Positions 1 to 8,030 of a stretch of DNA of 19,377 bases are shown here, in pieces (the first letter of the stretch is position 1; every line of letters starts with the position of its first letter). The notes under the pieces were generated by a model. It was not told the DNA's origin, searched no databases, and worked only from the letters and a program-made list of their open reading frames with translations. The position numbers and the translations under genes are program-made. This DNA comes from JBGOUV01 sp041477815 (GTDB lineage Bacteria > Acidobacteriota > Terriglobia > Bryobacterales > JACQDG01). The DNA lies in contig JBGOUV010000083.1 of the NCBI GenBank assembly GCA_041477815.1, positions 1 through 19,377 on the forward strand, written 5' to 3'.

Positions 1-163
1 AAAGAATGTCCGGATTGACGGGGTCGAGCGGCTTATGAGAGACCGCGCCCCACGCCTGGGAGGGCCCCACGACACTCGCCGCGGCCGTCAGGCCGGACCA
101 TGCCAGTGCGGAAGACAGAAGCTCCCGCCGATGGAGCCTGCGCTCCGTAACTTTTGCGGACAT
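1..163 (-). CDS. N-terminal fragment of an exported (Tat-like signal) protein, runs off window start
   Basis: An open frame starts at ATG 163-161 and continues for 54 codons to the window edge without a stop. A very good ribosome binding site (AAGGAAGGAAG, about 7 nt before the ATG) supports the start. The protein begins MSAKVTERRLHRRELLSSAL, followed by a hydrophobic, Ala-rich stretch to about residue 40. The twin arginine at R12-R13 followed by ELL resembles a Tat signal (RRxxL), with a possible cleavage site near SQAWGA (residues 35-40). The visible mature part (SHKPLDPVNPDIL) is too short to assign a family. It is divergent from the aldo/keto reductase at 280, which also carries a Tat signal, so the two may share a control region. 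The function is unknown. Confidence 0.6.
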   Translation of the reverse strand, partial: MSAKVTERRLHRRELLSSALAWSGLTAAASVVGPSQAWGAVSHKPLDPVNPDIL

Positions 164-279
164 TGGACACTTCCTTCCTTGAAAGTTGGGTTCCTCGCCC
201 GGCACGAACTCCCTTACCCCAGGGCGCCGCGTTTGGTCCATAACTCATGATACGATATGGCCGAGGGGAGGACGGACAC

Positions 280-1164
280 ATGGCTGACTGCTCCAGACGC
301 AATTTCTTGAAGAGCGGACTCGCCGCGGGTGTGCTCGCGGGAACCGGAAGGCTGCCTCTGTGGGCGGCGCGCGGCTCCGCTACGGATTGGGTCACGCTGG
401 GGAAGTCCGGCGTCAAGGTGACGCGGCTCGCCTTCGGCACGGGGACGTTCAGCGGGCGAACCCAGCGCGAACTGGGGCAGGACCAGTTCACCCGGCTGGT
501 GCGCCACGCCTACGACCGGGGGATTCGCTTTTTCGAGACCGCCGAGACCTACGGCGGGATGCACGAAATGCTGGGCGTGGCCCTAAAGGGCCTTCCGCGC
601 GACTCCTACCGGCTGATGTCCAAGGTAACGACGCGCGAAGGGGTGAATCCGCAGGAAAAAATCGATGAGCTGCGCAAGCTGGCGAATACCGATTACTTCG
701 ACGTTATGCTGATGCATTACCAGCACGTGGCGACGTGGCCGACAGACACCGCGCGGTGGCAGGACGGGATTCTGGAAGCCAAGTCGAAGAAAGCTGTGGT
801 GGGGCACGGCGCGTCGGTGCACGGGCTGCCGGCGTTGCGCCGGTTCCCGGGAAACCAGTGGCTCGAGATCGCCATGATCCGGATGAACCACAAGGGGACC
901 AAGATGGACGCCGAGGTTTACAACACCAACGGTGCGGGAAACGTGAGCGAAGTGGTCACTCATATGCAGCAGGTCCGCTCGGAAGGCATGGGCGTGATCA
1001 GCATGAAACTGGTGGGAGAAGGTGCGTTTACGACCCGTGAAGACCGGCAGGCGGCGATGAGGTTCGCGTTCCATAACGCGGGCGTCGATTGCGTGACGGT
1101 TGGCTACAAGAACACGGCGGAGATCGACGAGGCTATTGAGAATCTGAATCTGGCGCTGTCGTAA
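280..1164 (+). CDS. Tat-exported aldo/keto reductase
   Basis: The 294-residue product starts at ATG 280, because GGGGAGG lies at 265-271 about 8 nt upstream; an in-frame ATG at 247 lacks a site and would put residues before the signal. The N-terminus has a Tat motif (SRRNFLKSG, residues 5-13) and a hydrophobic stretch to about residue 30. The rest is an aldo/keto reductase TIM barrel (GKSGVKVTRLAFGTG, FFETAETYGG, LMHYQHV). By family alignment the catalytic tetrad maps to E86, Y91, K115 and H146; the usual Asp is replaced by Glu. Members reduce carbonyls with NAD(P)H, normally in the cytoplasm. Tat export implies a folded, cofactor-loaded enzyme in the periplasm or an anchored form. The substrate cannot be read from the sequence. 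The family is clear; the E-for-D swap leaves activity uncertain. Confidence 0.88.
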   Translation: MADCSRRNFLKSGLAAGVLAGTGRLPLWAARGSATDWVTLGKSGVKVTRLAFGTGTFSGRTQRELGQDQFTRLVRHAYDRGIRFFETAETYGGMHEMLGVALKGLPRDSYRLMSKVTTREGVNPQEKIDELRKLANTDYFDVMLMHYQHVATWPTDTARWQDGILEAKSKKAVVGHGASVHGLPALRRFPGNQWLEIAMIRMNHKGTKMDAEVYNTNGAGNVSEVVTHMQQVRSEGMGVISMKLVGEGAFTTREDRQAAMRFAFHNAGVDCVTVGYKNTAEIDEAIENLNLALS

Positions 1165-1705
1165 CCGGCAGCCGTCCGCCACCCACGACTCGCCGGACAC
1201 TCCTCCCGACCCGCCGAATTTTTGACAATGCGAGATTGAGCCAAGTGGCGGGACGCCTTCGTCCGAGCGACCCTCTGGTCGCGCTCCTGCGCTCCTGGTC
1301 AGCTCTTACGCGGCACTGGACACTGGATTCGACGCTGCCGGCAGGCTCCCGCTCACCCCTCAACGCTTGCAGCCGGCCCCGGCCACCGCCTCCAGCACGG
1401 CTCCGACGTCCGCCGGACACGAGGTTCTGTGAGAAATCGTAATATGCTGATTCTAAACAGGATAGACAGTCTTGAAAACAGAGCCTGGCGAATCGTTTCA
1501 GAAGACTGCGTTTACGCGGGGCGGGCCATGCAGAGGCGTCACCGCCGTCTGCGGCACGGCGATTCCCAGGAGGTTGAGGGGACGCAGCCATCCCTTCAGA
1601 AACGCCGTCGGGCAACGTAGTGTCATGTTAATAGCCGGCATCTTCGCCGGCAGCCACGCTGGAATGATGGCCATCAAGCGCCATGAGACCCCCGGAAAGT
1701 ATTTC
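1165..1705. other. Gene-free stretch with several hairpins
   Basis: No convincing gene is visible in the roughly 540 nt between the aldo/keto reductase and the promoter of the TonB receptor; the short frames here read as low-complexity Arg/Pro/Gly protein. It becomes more AT-rich after about 1430. Three inverted repeats stand out. Positions 1467-1508 form a 7 bp plus 4 bp stem with a 2-nt bulge (CAGTCTT/AAGACTG). Positions 1543-1561 form a 6-bp stem with a 7-nt loop (CGCCGT/ACGGCG). Positions 1634-1651 form GCCGGC/GCCGGC around a 6-nt loop. A TAATAT box at 1440-1445 could be a -10 element, but no -35 matches it. I recognise no riboswitch consensus here (no cobalamin or TPP core), and the hairpins lie upstream of the receptor promoter. 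Confidence 0.5.
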
Positions 1706-1734
1706 TTGAATCGAGACAGCTACCGTGGTACACT
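1706..1734 (+). promoter_or_regulatory. Sigma-70-type promoter of the TonB receptor operon
   Basis: A TTGAAT -35 box at 1706-1711 is separated by exactly 17 nt from a TACACT -10 box at 1729-1734. Transcription would start near 1741, giving a leader of about 48 nt that contains GGGAGG (1772-1777) and AGGAG (1781-1785) before the ATG at 1789. It is the best promoter match upstream of the three-gene operon. The call rests on consensus matching only. Confidence 0.6.
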
Positions 1735-1788
1735 CCGCGAAACGATCGCTTTACTGTCATGGAACTAAATCGGGAGGTCTAGGAGCCA

Positions 1789-4700
1789 ATGTTTTCGCCA
1801 ATGAACCGAGAGCGGGCCTGTCTGGGGGCTTTGCTTCTGATGTGGTTGTCCTGCCACTACATGCTGGGCCAGACGGTGGCCGGGACGATCGGTGGCGCCG
1901 TGATGGACACTTCCGAGGCCGTCATTCCAAACGCCGGGGTTTCTCTGGTGAGTGAGCGCACCGGGGAGACTCGAAAGACCATCACCGGGGGGAGCGGGGA
2001 CTTCCTTTTCGCCGCGATACTGCCCGGGGTCTACACCCTCACCATCGAGGCGCCAGGTTTCAAGGAGTTCCGGCTGGTTGGGATCATTCTTACGGCCAGC
2101 CAGCGTTTGGCTTTGGGCAACCTGAAGTTGGCCCTGGGAGTGACGGTGGAGTCGGTGACCGTAACACAGCAGGGCGAGGTCGTTAGCGTGGAGAGCGCGG
2201 ACACCACCGGCCTGATCAGCAACAAGCAAATGGACGCGCTGACTGCCCGCGGGCGCGACGTGATGAACGTGCTGCGCGTGCTGCCGGGGGTCAACACGAT
2301 TCCCATGGGCCAAGGGGGCGAAAGCGGCGCCGGGGATTCGTTTAGCTCCACCGAATCGCTGGGCGGGAACGTGGGGAGCTTCACGCCGACCGCCTCCGGC
2401 GCGCGCCTGGATTGGAACAGCACCACGGTGGACGGACAGAACGGCAGCAGCCAAAGCTGGCCGGGACTATTCGCGTCGCCCGTCAGCATGGCTTCGATTG
2501 CCGAGGTCAAGATGGTGACCGACAACTACACCGCCGAGTACGGCAGCAACATGGGCTCGACCATCCAAATCGTGAGCAAGACCGGCACGAAAGAATTTCA
2601 CGGCAGCGCCTACTGGTACAAGCGTCACGAGCAGTTCAACGCCAACGATTTCTTCAACAACCGGAATGGCCTGCCCAAGCCCCTCTACCGGTTCACCACC
2701 CTGGGCGGAGGAATCGGCGGACCCGTTTATATTCCAGGCCGGTTCAACGCGGACAAGAACAAGCTGTTCTTCTTCTATTCGCAGGAGGATTGGCGGGTCC
2801 GGACGCCTGCCGCCCGAAGACAGTTCACCGTCCCGACGCCACTCGAGCGCCAAGGCGACTTCTCGCAGACTTTGGACCAGGCCGGGAGACTGATCGCGAT
2901 CCGGGATCCGCTGAGCAACGCACAGTTCGCCAACAACGTGGTGCCGGCGAGCCGCCGCAACCCCAACGGGCAGGTGCTGCTGGGCCTGAACCCGCTGCCC
3001 AACGCTCTGGATCGAAATATCACCAGGGGCGCCTACAATTTCGAATTCCAGGAAAACATCCGGATGCCCAAACGGCTGCAGTTGCTGGTCTTGGACTACC
3101 GTCCGACCAACAAAGACACGATTTCCGTGACGCCGCGGCGGATGTGGGTGACTCTGACCGGTTTCAACCAACTGCGCGCTTTCAACGGCCCTCCCATCCT
3201 GGAGGCGGAACACCACTATACGTCGGGCAGCGCCGCGGTGAAGTGGACGCGCGTCCTCTCACCCAAACTGGTCAACGAAATGATTGTTGGTATGAGCGGG
3301 GACAAGCAGAACGGATTGTCAGACCGGCCGGGTTACTTCGACCCGGTGGACCGCTCCAAGGTGGGGTTCACTCTGGGACAACTCTTTCCGCAGGCGAACC
3401 CTTTCAACATGATTCCGCAGGCGACCTACGGAGGCGTGCCTAGTTCTCCCGACCGCACCGTGGACGGCCGGCTGCCGGTCAAGCGGGCCTACGAGCGGTT
3501 CCAATTCACGGAGAATTTCAGCGCCGTTTGGGACCGGCATACCTTCAAATTCGGCTTCAACCTCGAACGAAACTGGACCACCGACGGTCCTTCCTCGAGC
3601 GCCTGGAACGGAAGGTTCGATTTCGGACGCGATGTCAACAATCCGCTCGATACCAACTGGGCGTTTTCCAACGCCGTGCTGGGGTATTTCCTGTCCTACA
3701 CCGAATCGAACGCGAAATCCAACTACCGGGCCATCAACTCGGTGGCCGAGTGGTTCGTGCAGGACACCTGGAAAGTGACTTCGAGGCTGACGTTGAGCTA
3801 TGGCCTGCGATTTATGCGCCCCACGCCCTGGCATTTGCAGATCGGGCGGGGAGTGATGTTCGACCCGCAGCGCTATGATGCCTCCAAGATGTCGCCGCTG
3901 TTTCGAACCGCGCTGAACTCCAGCGGGGCCAGGGTGGGTCAGAATCCGGCAACCGGCCAGCTCGTTCCCGCCCCGCTCATCGGCGCCCTGGTGCCCGGCG
4001 TGGGAGACCCCTTCAGCGGGATCGTATATTCCAGCGACGCCGGCTATGGGAGCGGCTTCATTGCGCAGCAAGCGGTGCAAGTGGCGCCCCGGTTGGGGTT
4101 TGCCTACGACGTGTTTGGGAAAGGAAAGACGGCCATCCGGGGCGGCTTCGGCATCACCAAGCAAGCCTATGGCGGCTACGACAACTACGGCGCGCACCTG
4201 GCGGACGTGCAGCCCATCATCCTTTCTCCTCAAGTTTTCTACAGCAGCATGGATCTTTTGCGGCAATCCACCGGATACATCTTCCCCAGTAGCGAGCCCG
4301 CGTTCGAGCGGGAGCCCAAAGTGCCCAGCACGTACCATTACAGTTTTGGCGTGCAGCAGAGCCTCCCCATGCAGATGGTCCTGGACGTTACCTACGTCGG
4401 CAAGCAGAGCCGGCACCTGATCCAGCGGCAGGACCTGAACACCCTTCCTTACGGGGTCAGATTCCTGCCGCAGAGCGCCGATCCCTCGGCGCCGTCCAGG
4501 GCCTTGCCGGACACGTTCCTGCGACCCTATCTGGGGTATAGCTCGCTGCCCTATGTAGAGAACTCCGGGAGCGCGAACTACAATGGGTTACAAGTGGGCC
4601 TCAATCGCCGGTTCAGCCGCGGGGTGCTGTTCGGCGTGGCCTATACCTGGTCGAAGAACCTGAGCTACGCCAGCGCAGATTTCGACACGCTGCCACGGTA

Positions 4701-5307
4701 CGTGTCGAGACGCGTCTGGACTTATGGGCCCACCTTTTTCGACCAGACGAACATGTTTGTGGTGAACTATGTTTGGGATCTGCCGAAGGCGAGCAAGCTG
4801 CTGCCCCACCCGGTGATCCATCATGTCCTCGATAATTGGGAGTTCTCCGGCGTGACCAACTTTTCGAGCGGCCTGCCGCAGGGCATCGGTCTGGCTACGA
4901 CCGACGGCGCCGATATCACCGGCGGCGGCGACGGCGTGCGGACTGTGCTCACGGGGCCGGTGCCGCTGGGGAAAGGCGAGCGGGGCTTCACCCGCTGGTT
5001 CAATACCGCGGCCTTCGGCCGGCCGGCGAGAGGGAACGCCGGATTTGCGCCCATCCGTCCCTTCCGGGGCCCCGGAGTCAACAATTGGGATCTAAGCCTG
5101 GTGAAGAATTTCCCGCTGAAGAGCGAGGCCCGCCGTCTGCAGCTCCAATGCGAGATGATCAACGCGTTTAACCATACGCAATACCAGTCGGTGGATGGCA
5201 CCGCCAGGTTTGATCCCGCCGGCCAACAGGTGAACGGGCAGTTCGGACAGGTGACCATTACGCGCGCCCCGCGAGTGATCCAGCTTTCGCTCCTGTTGCA
5301 GTTTTGA
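1789..5307 (+). CDS. TonB-dependent receptor with carboxypeptidase-regulatory-like domain (Oar-like)
   Basis: This 1172-residue outer-membrane protein has a signal peptide at about 1-27 (ending near MLGQ). A carboxypeptidase-regulatory-like beta domain follows at about 29-115 (GAVMDTSEAVIPNAGVSL, LPGVYTLTIEAPGFKEF). A plug domain spans about 120-262 (RGRDVMNVLRVLPGVNT, MVTDNYTAEYGSNMGSTIQI), and a long beta-barrel runs to the C-terminus (IQLSLLLQF), which ends in the Phe typical of BAM substrates. The size and order match the large Oar-like receptors abundant in Acidobacteriota, which take up oligomers or chelates with TonB energy. The ligand is unknown; a glycosidase and a gamma-glutamyltransferase-like enzyme downstream hint at a glycan or peptide-linked substrate (inference). 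ATG 1789 fits the two upstream SD sequences, and the next Met is residue 5. First gene of the operon, 30 nt before the glycosidase. Confidence 0.93.
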   Translation: MFSPMNRERACLGALLLMWLSCHYMLGQTVAGTIGGAVMDTSEAVIPNAGVSLVSERTGETRKTITGGSGDFLFAAILPGVYTLTIEAPGFKEFRLVGIILTASQRLALGNLKLALGVTVESVTVTQQGEVVSVESADTTGLISNKQMDALTARGRDVMNVLRVLPGVNTIPMGQGGESGAGDSFSSTESLGGNVGSFTPTASGARLDWNSTTVDGQNGSSQSWPGLFASPVSMASIAEVKMVTDNYTAEYGSNMGSTIQIVSKTGTKEFHGSAYWYKRHEQFNANDFFNNRNGLPKPLYRFTTLGGGIGGPVYIPGRFNADKNKLFFFYSQEDWRVRTPAARRQFTVPTPLERQGDFSQTLDQAGRLIAIRDPLSNAQFANNVVPASRRNPNGQVLLGLNPLPNALDRNITRGAYNFEFQENIRMPKRLQLLVLDYRPTNKDTISVTPRRMWVTLTGFNQLRAFNGPPILEAEHHYTSGSAAVKWTRVLSPKLVNEMIVGMSGDKQNGLSDRPGYFDPVDRSKVGFTLGQLFPQANPFNMIPQATYGGVPSSPDRTVDGRLPVKRAYERFQFTENFSAVWDRHTFKFGFNLERNWTTDGPSSSAWNGRFDFGRDVNNPLDTNWAFSNAVLGYFLSYTESNAKSNYRAINSVAEWFVQDTWKVTSRLTLSYGLRFMRPTPWHLQIGRGVMFDPQRYDASKMSPLFRTALNSSGARVGQNPATGQLVPAPLIGALVPGVGDPFSGIVYSSDAGYGSGFIAQQAVQVAPRLGFAYDVFGKGKTAIRGGFGITKQAYGGYDNYGAHLADVQPIILSPQVFYSSMDLLRQSTGYIFPSSEPAFEREPKVPSTYHYSFGVQQSLPMQMVLDVTYVGKQSRHLIQRQDLNTLPYGVRFLPQSADPSAPSRALPDTFLRPYLGYSSLPYVENSGSANYNGLQVGLNRRFSRGVLFGVAYTWSKNLSYASADFDTLPRYVSRRVWTYGPTFFDQTNMFVVNYVWDLPKASKLLPHPVIHHVLDNWEFSGVTNFSSGLPQGIGLATTDGADITGGGDGVRTVLTGPVPLGKGERGFTRWFNTAAFGRPARGNAGFAPIRPFRGPGVNNWDLSLVKNFPLKSEARRLQLQCEMINAFNHTQYQSVDGTARFDPAGQQVNGQFGQVTITRAPRVIQLSLLLQF

Positions 5308-5337
5308 GAAGATGGAGTTGGACAGAGGGGATCCAAC

Positions 5338-6369
5338 ATGAGGAGTCTTGCGGCTCTTATCCTGGTGGCCGGAGCAGTCGTGCCGCTGGCGGCCCAGACC
5401 AGGCACGAAATCACGGTTTCCGGAACCTGCTTCCTGCTGGACGGCGCGCCGTTCCCGTATACGGGCATCAGCTTCTACAACGCCATATACAACCCGAGCT
5501 TTAACCAAAGCTCGGCGGAGCGGCGGAAGTGGCTGCAAAAGTTTCAGCAGTACGGCATCAACGTCCTGCGCATCTTTTCGCAGTGGGACCAGAAGACCCC
5601 CTGGGTTGACGTTTGCCCGGACTGCACGCTCTTTCAGCGAGACGGGCGGCTGCGGGAGAAGAACGTCGCGCGGCTGAAAGAGATTCTGGCGGATGCGGAC
5701 GCCCTGGGGATGGTGGTCGAGCTGGAGGTGTTTCAACACCAATCCTGGAGAGAAGGCAACCTGGGCGCGACCGACGAGGAGCGGGCCAAATCGGCGGAGC
5801 GGGCGCTGCCGCTGCTGACCCGGGAGCTGCTTCCGCATCGCAATCTGACTTTCCAGCTCTACGGCGAGATGACCTTTCGGACCGTCGAGTATACCAAGCT
5901 GGTCAAGGCCAGCGATCCCCAGCGGCTGGTGACCAATTCGCCGGGCGGTTCCGGAGTGCTGGGCACGCGGCAGGAAAACGAGGCGCTCGACTATCTGGCG
6001 CCGCACACCACGAGGCAAACCGGTGGGCGCCACTGGGAGATCGCGCCGCGCGAGTTCGACTACCTGCTCTCCCGCTATCGCAAGCCGGTGGTGGACGACG
6101 AGCCCGCCCGCAACGGAACGCAGATGTTCGGCGGGCCGCCCACCGCGGAGACCACTTATCCCTACGACCACATTTTGCAGATCTACGCGGTCTGGCGGGC
6201 CGGGGGTTATATCACCTATCATCACGATATGTTCCAGACCGGCTACGGGACGCCTTCCATACCTCCCAGCGGCATTCCCGATCCCGAATTCAACCCCTAT
6301 CACCGCGCGGTCCTGGAGTTCATCGCCCGGCGGCAGCGATACCAAGGGTCAGGATGCGCCACTCGCTAA
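5338..6369 (+). CDS. Secreted GH5-like glycoside hydrolase (TIM barrel)
   Basis: The 343-residue product has a Sec signal peptide (MRSLAALILVAGAVVPLAAQ, cleavage near residue 20). It then shows a cellulase-superfamily barrel: FLLDGAPFPYTGISFYNA (start of barrel, about 32-49), YGINVLRIF (72-80) and LTFQLYGEMTF (170-180), where E177 sits at the acid/base position. In RKPVVDDEPARNG (248-260), E255 sits at the nucleophile position. The two Glu placements resemble clan GH-A, but the canonical NE dipeptide is GE here, so the exact family and substrate are uncertain. GAGGGG at 5325-5330 lies 7 nt before the ATG. It follows the receptor by 30 nt and overlaps the next gene by 16 nt, so it is co-transcribed. 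It probably acts in the periplasm or on the cell surface on a glycan related to the receptor's ligand. Confidence 0.75.
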   Translation: MRSLAALILVAGAVVPLAAQTRHEITVSGTCFLLDGAPFPYTGISFYNAIYNPSFNQSSAERRKWLQKFQQYGINVLRIFSQWDQKTPWVDVCPDCTLFQRDGRLREKNVARLKEILADADALGMVVELEVFQHQSWREGNLGATDEERAKSAERALPLLTRELLPHRNLTFQLYGEMTFRTVEYTKLVKASDPQRLVTNSPGGSGVLGTRQENEALDYLAPHTTRQTGGRHWEIAPREFDYLLSRYRKPVVDDEPARNGTQMFGGPPTAETTYPYDHILQIYAVWRAGGYITYHHDMFQTGYGTPSIPPSGIPDPEFNPYHRAVLEFIARRQRYQGSGCATR

Positions 6370-8021
6370 GCGTTTCTCTCTTCGCGCTGGCTGTGGCGGC
6401 TCCGGTGGAGGCGCAACTCGAGCGGTCACAGTCGCGCTCCATGACCGTATCACGGCACGGTATTGTGGCCACCAGTCAGACTCTGGCCTCCGCCGCGGGC
6501 GCTAAGGTATTGGAGCGGGGCGGGTCGGCGGCGGATGCAGCCATCGCCGCCAACGCCATGATCGGCGTCGTCGAACCCATGATGGGCGGGGTAGGCGGCG
6601 ATCTGCTGGTTCTCTACTGGGAGGCGAAGACCAAGAAGCTCTACGGCCTGAACGCCAGCGGCTGGGCTCCCCAGGCCCTCACCATCGATTTCGTCAAGAG
6701 CAAGGGGATCACCAACCTGGGTACCGCCGGTATTCACTCCTCCCCCGTGCCCGGCTGCGTAGACGGCTGGTCGAAGCTGCACCAGCAGTTCGGCCGCCTC
6801 CCTTGGCAGGAGATCTTCAAACCGGCGATTTACTATGCGCGCGAAGGATATCCGCTGACGGAGCGCGTTCACGACTACTGGTGGCACCGCACCTCGCACC
6901 TCAAGACGAACAAGGCCGGGGCCGCGATATTCCTCCGCAACGATCTCGCCCCGGAGGTCGGCGAGGTGTTCCGCAATCCGGCCCTGGCGGACACGCTGTC
7001 GCTCATCGCCCGGGACGGCGCCGACGCCTTCTACCGCGGTCCCATCGCCAAGAGCATCCTGCAGACGTCGGATCAGTTCGGGGGAACCATGGCCGCCGCC
7101 GACCTGGCCGAATATCAAGCCGAGTGGGTCACACCGATTTCCACTACCTACCGGGGATGGACCGTCTACGAGATGCCGCCCAACAGTCAGGGCGTGGCCG
7201 CGCTCTCCATGCTGAACATCATGGAGTCGTTTCCGCTGGCGAGCATGGGTCTGGCGAGCGCGGAGACGCTGCACACCCAAATCGAGGCCCACAAATTCGC
7301 GGCCCAGGACCTGCATCGCTACGTCGGAGATCCCCGGGCGGTCAAAGTGCCGGTGAAGGGCATGCTGGACAAAGCCTACGCGGCGCAGCGCGCGGCTCTT
7401 ATCGATCCGCAGAAGGCCATCTGTGACCCGAAACCGGGAGCACCGGACTCCGGCGACACCATGTACCTGACGGTCGTCGACCGGGACGGCAACATCGCCT
7501 CCCTCATTCAGAGCCTCAGCCGGACGTTCGGGTCGGGGATCGCCGTGGAGGGAAGAGGCTTCCATTTGCACAATCGCGCCAGCGGTTATTCCCTGGACCC
7601 GGCCAGACCCAACGCCCTCCAGCCGAGAATGCGGCCGTTCCACACCATCATTCCGGCGTTCCTGGAGAAGGGCGATCTGCACATCGGGTTCGGCATCATT
7701 GGCGGCGGGAACCAGCCTCCGGCGCACGCCCAGTTCGTCTCCAACATCGTCGATTTCGGGATGAACCTCCAGGCGGCGCTCGATGCCCCGCGATTCAATT
7801 CGGACGCGAGCGGGTGCGAAGTGCGGATCGAGCAGCGTATTCCGGCGGCTGTTCGGCAGCAGCTTGCCGCGCGGGGCCACAAGCTGGATCTGCGCGCCGA
7901 CTACTCCAACCTCCTCGGTCCGGGGCAGGCGGTAATGCACAATTCAAAAACGGGCGTGAACTATGGCGCTTCCGACCCGCGCGGGGACGGCGCCGCCGTA
8001 CCGGAGTCGCCCGTCTTCTGA
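6354..8021 (+). CDS. Secreted gamma-glutamyltransferase-family Ntn hydrolase
   Basis: The 555-residue product has a signal peptide (MRHSLSVSLFALAVAAPVEA). The frame stays open upstream to 5613, but that part lies antiparallel to no domain and inside the glycosidase gene; ATG 6354, preceded by AAGGG, begins the signal peptide and is the start. Family motifs are GGSAADAAIAANAMIGVVEP (57-75) and MGGVGGD. The autoprocessing site is DSGDTMYLTVVD, where T369 is the predicted nucleophile after cleavage into large and small subunits. GMNLQAALDAPRF lies near the end. The family transfers or hydrolyses gamma-glutamyl groups of glutathione-like compounds. The usual substrate-binding RExAP motif is instead NASGWAP (100-106), so the carboxylate-binding Arg is missing and the substrate may be an acyl-amide or peptide. 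Translationally coupled to the glycosidase (16-nt overlap). Confidence 0.9.
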   Translation: MRHSLSVSLFALAVAAPVEAQLERSQSRSMTVSRHGIVATSQTLASAAGAKVLERGGSAADAAIAANAMIGVVEPMMGGVGGDLLVLYWEAKTKKLYGLNASGWAPQALTIDFVKSKGITNLGTAGIHSSPVPGCVDGWSKLHQQFGRLPWQEIFKPAIYYAREGYPLTERVHDYWWHRTSHLKTNKAGAAIFLRNDLAPEVGEVFRNPALADTLSLIARDGADAFYRGPIAKSILQTSDQFGGTMAAADLAEYQAEWVTPISTTYRGWTVYEMPPNSQGVAALSMLNIMESFPLASMGLASAETLHTQIEAHKFAAQDLHRYVGDPRAVKVPVKGMLDKAYAAQRAALIDPQKAICDPKPGAPDSGDTMYLTVVDRDGNIASLIQSLSRTFGSGIAVEGRGFHLHNRASGYSLDPARPNALQPRMRPFHTIIPAFLEKGDLHIGFGIIGGGNQPPAHAQFVSNIVDFGMNLQAALDAPRFNSDASGCEVRIEQRIPAAVRQQLAARGHKLDLRADYSNLLGPGQAVMHNSKTGVNYGASDPRGDGAAVPESPVF

Positions 8022-8030
8022 GTTAACTCA
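8019..8030. repeat. 12-bp perfect palindrome covering both convergent stop codons
   Basis: TGAGTTAACTCA is perfectly palindromic. The TGA stop of the gamma-glutamyltransferase is its left end, and the TAA stop of the GntR gene (8025-8023) lies in its centre. It has no loop, so it is unlikely to be a terminator; it could be a protein site or chance. Confidence 0.4.

Noticed and set aside
1741..1788. Riboswitch in the receptor leader
   Set aside because: The leader is only about 48 nt and lacks cobalamin or TPP core sequences.
2412..3443. Long open frame in another reading frame of the TonB receptor
   Set aside because: Low-complexity Arg/Gln/Gly-rich translation; the receptor frame is clearly the coding one.
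5613..6353. Frame open in continuity with the gamma-glutamyltransferase gene, giving a much longer protein
   Set aside because: The extra part lies in the glycosidase gene in another frame and reads as low-complexity Arg/Gly/Ala sequence. The signal peptide begins at 6354.
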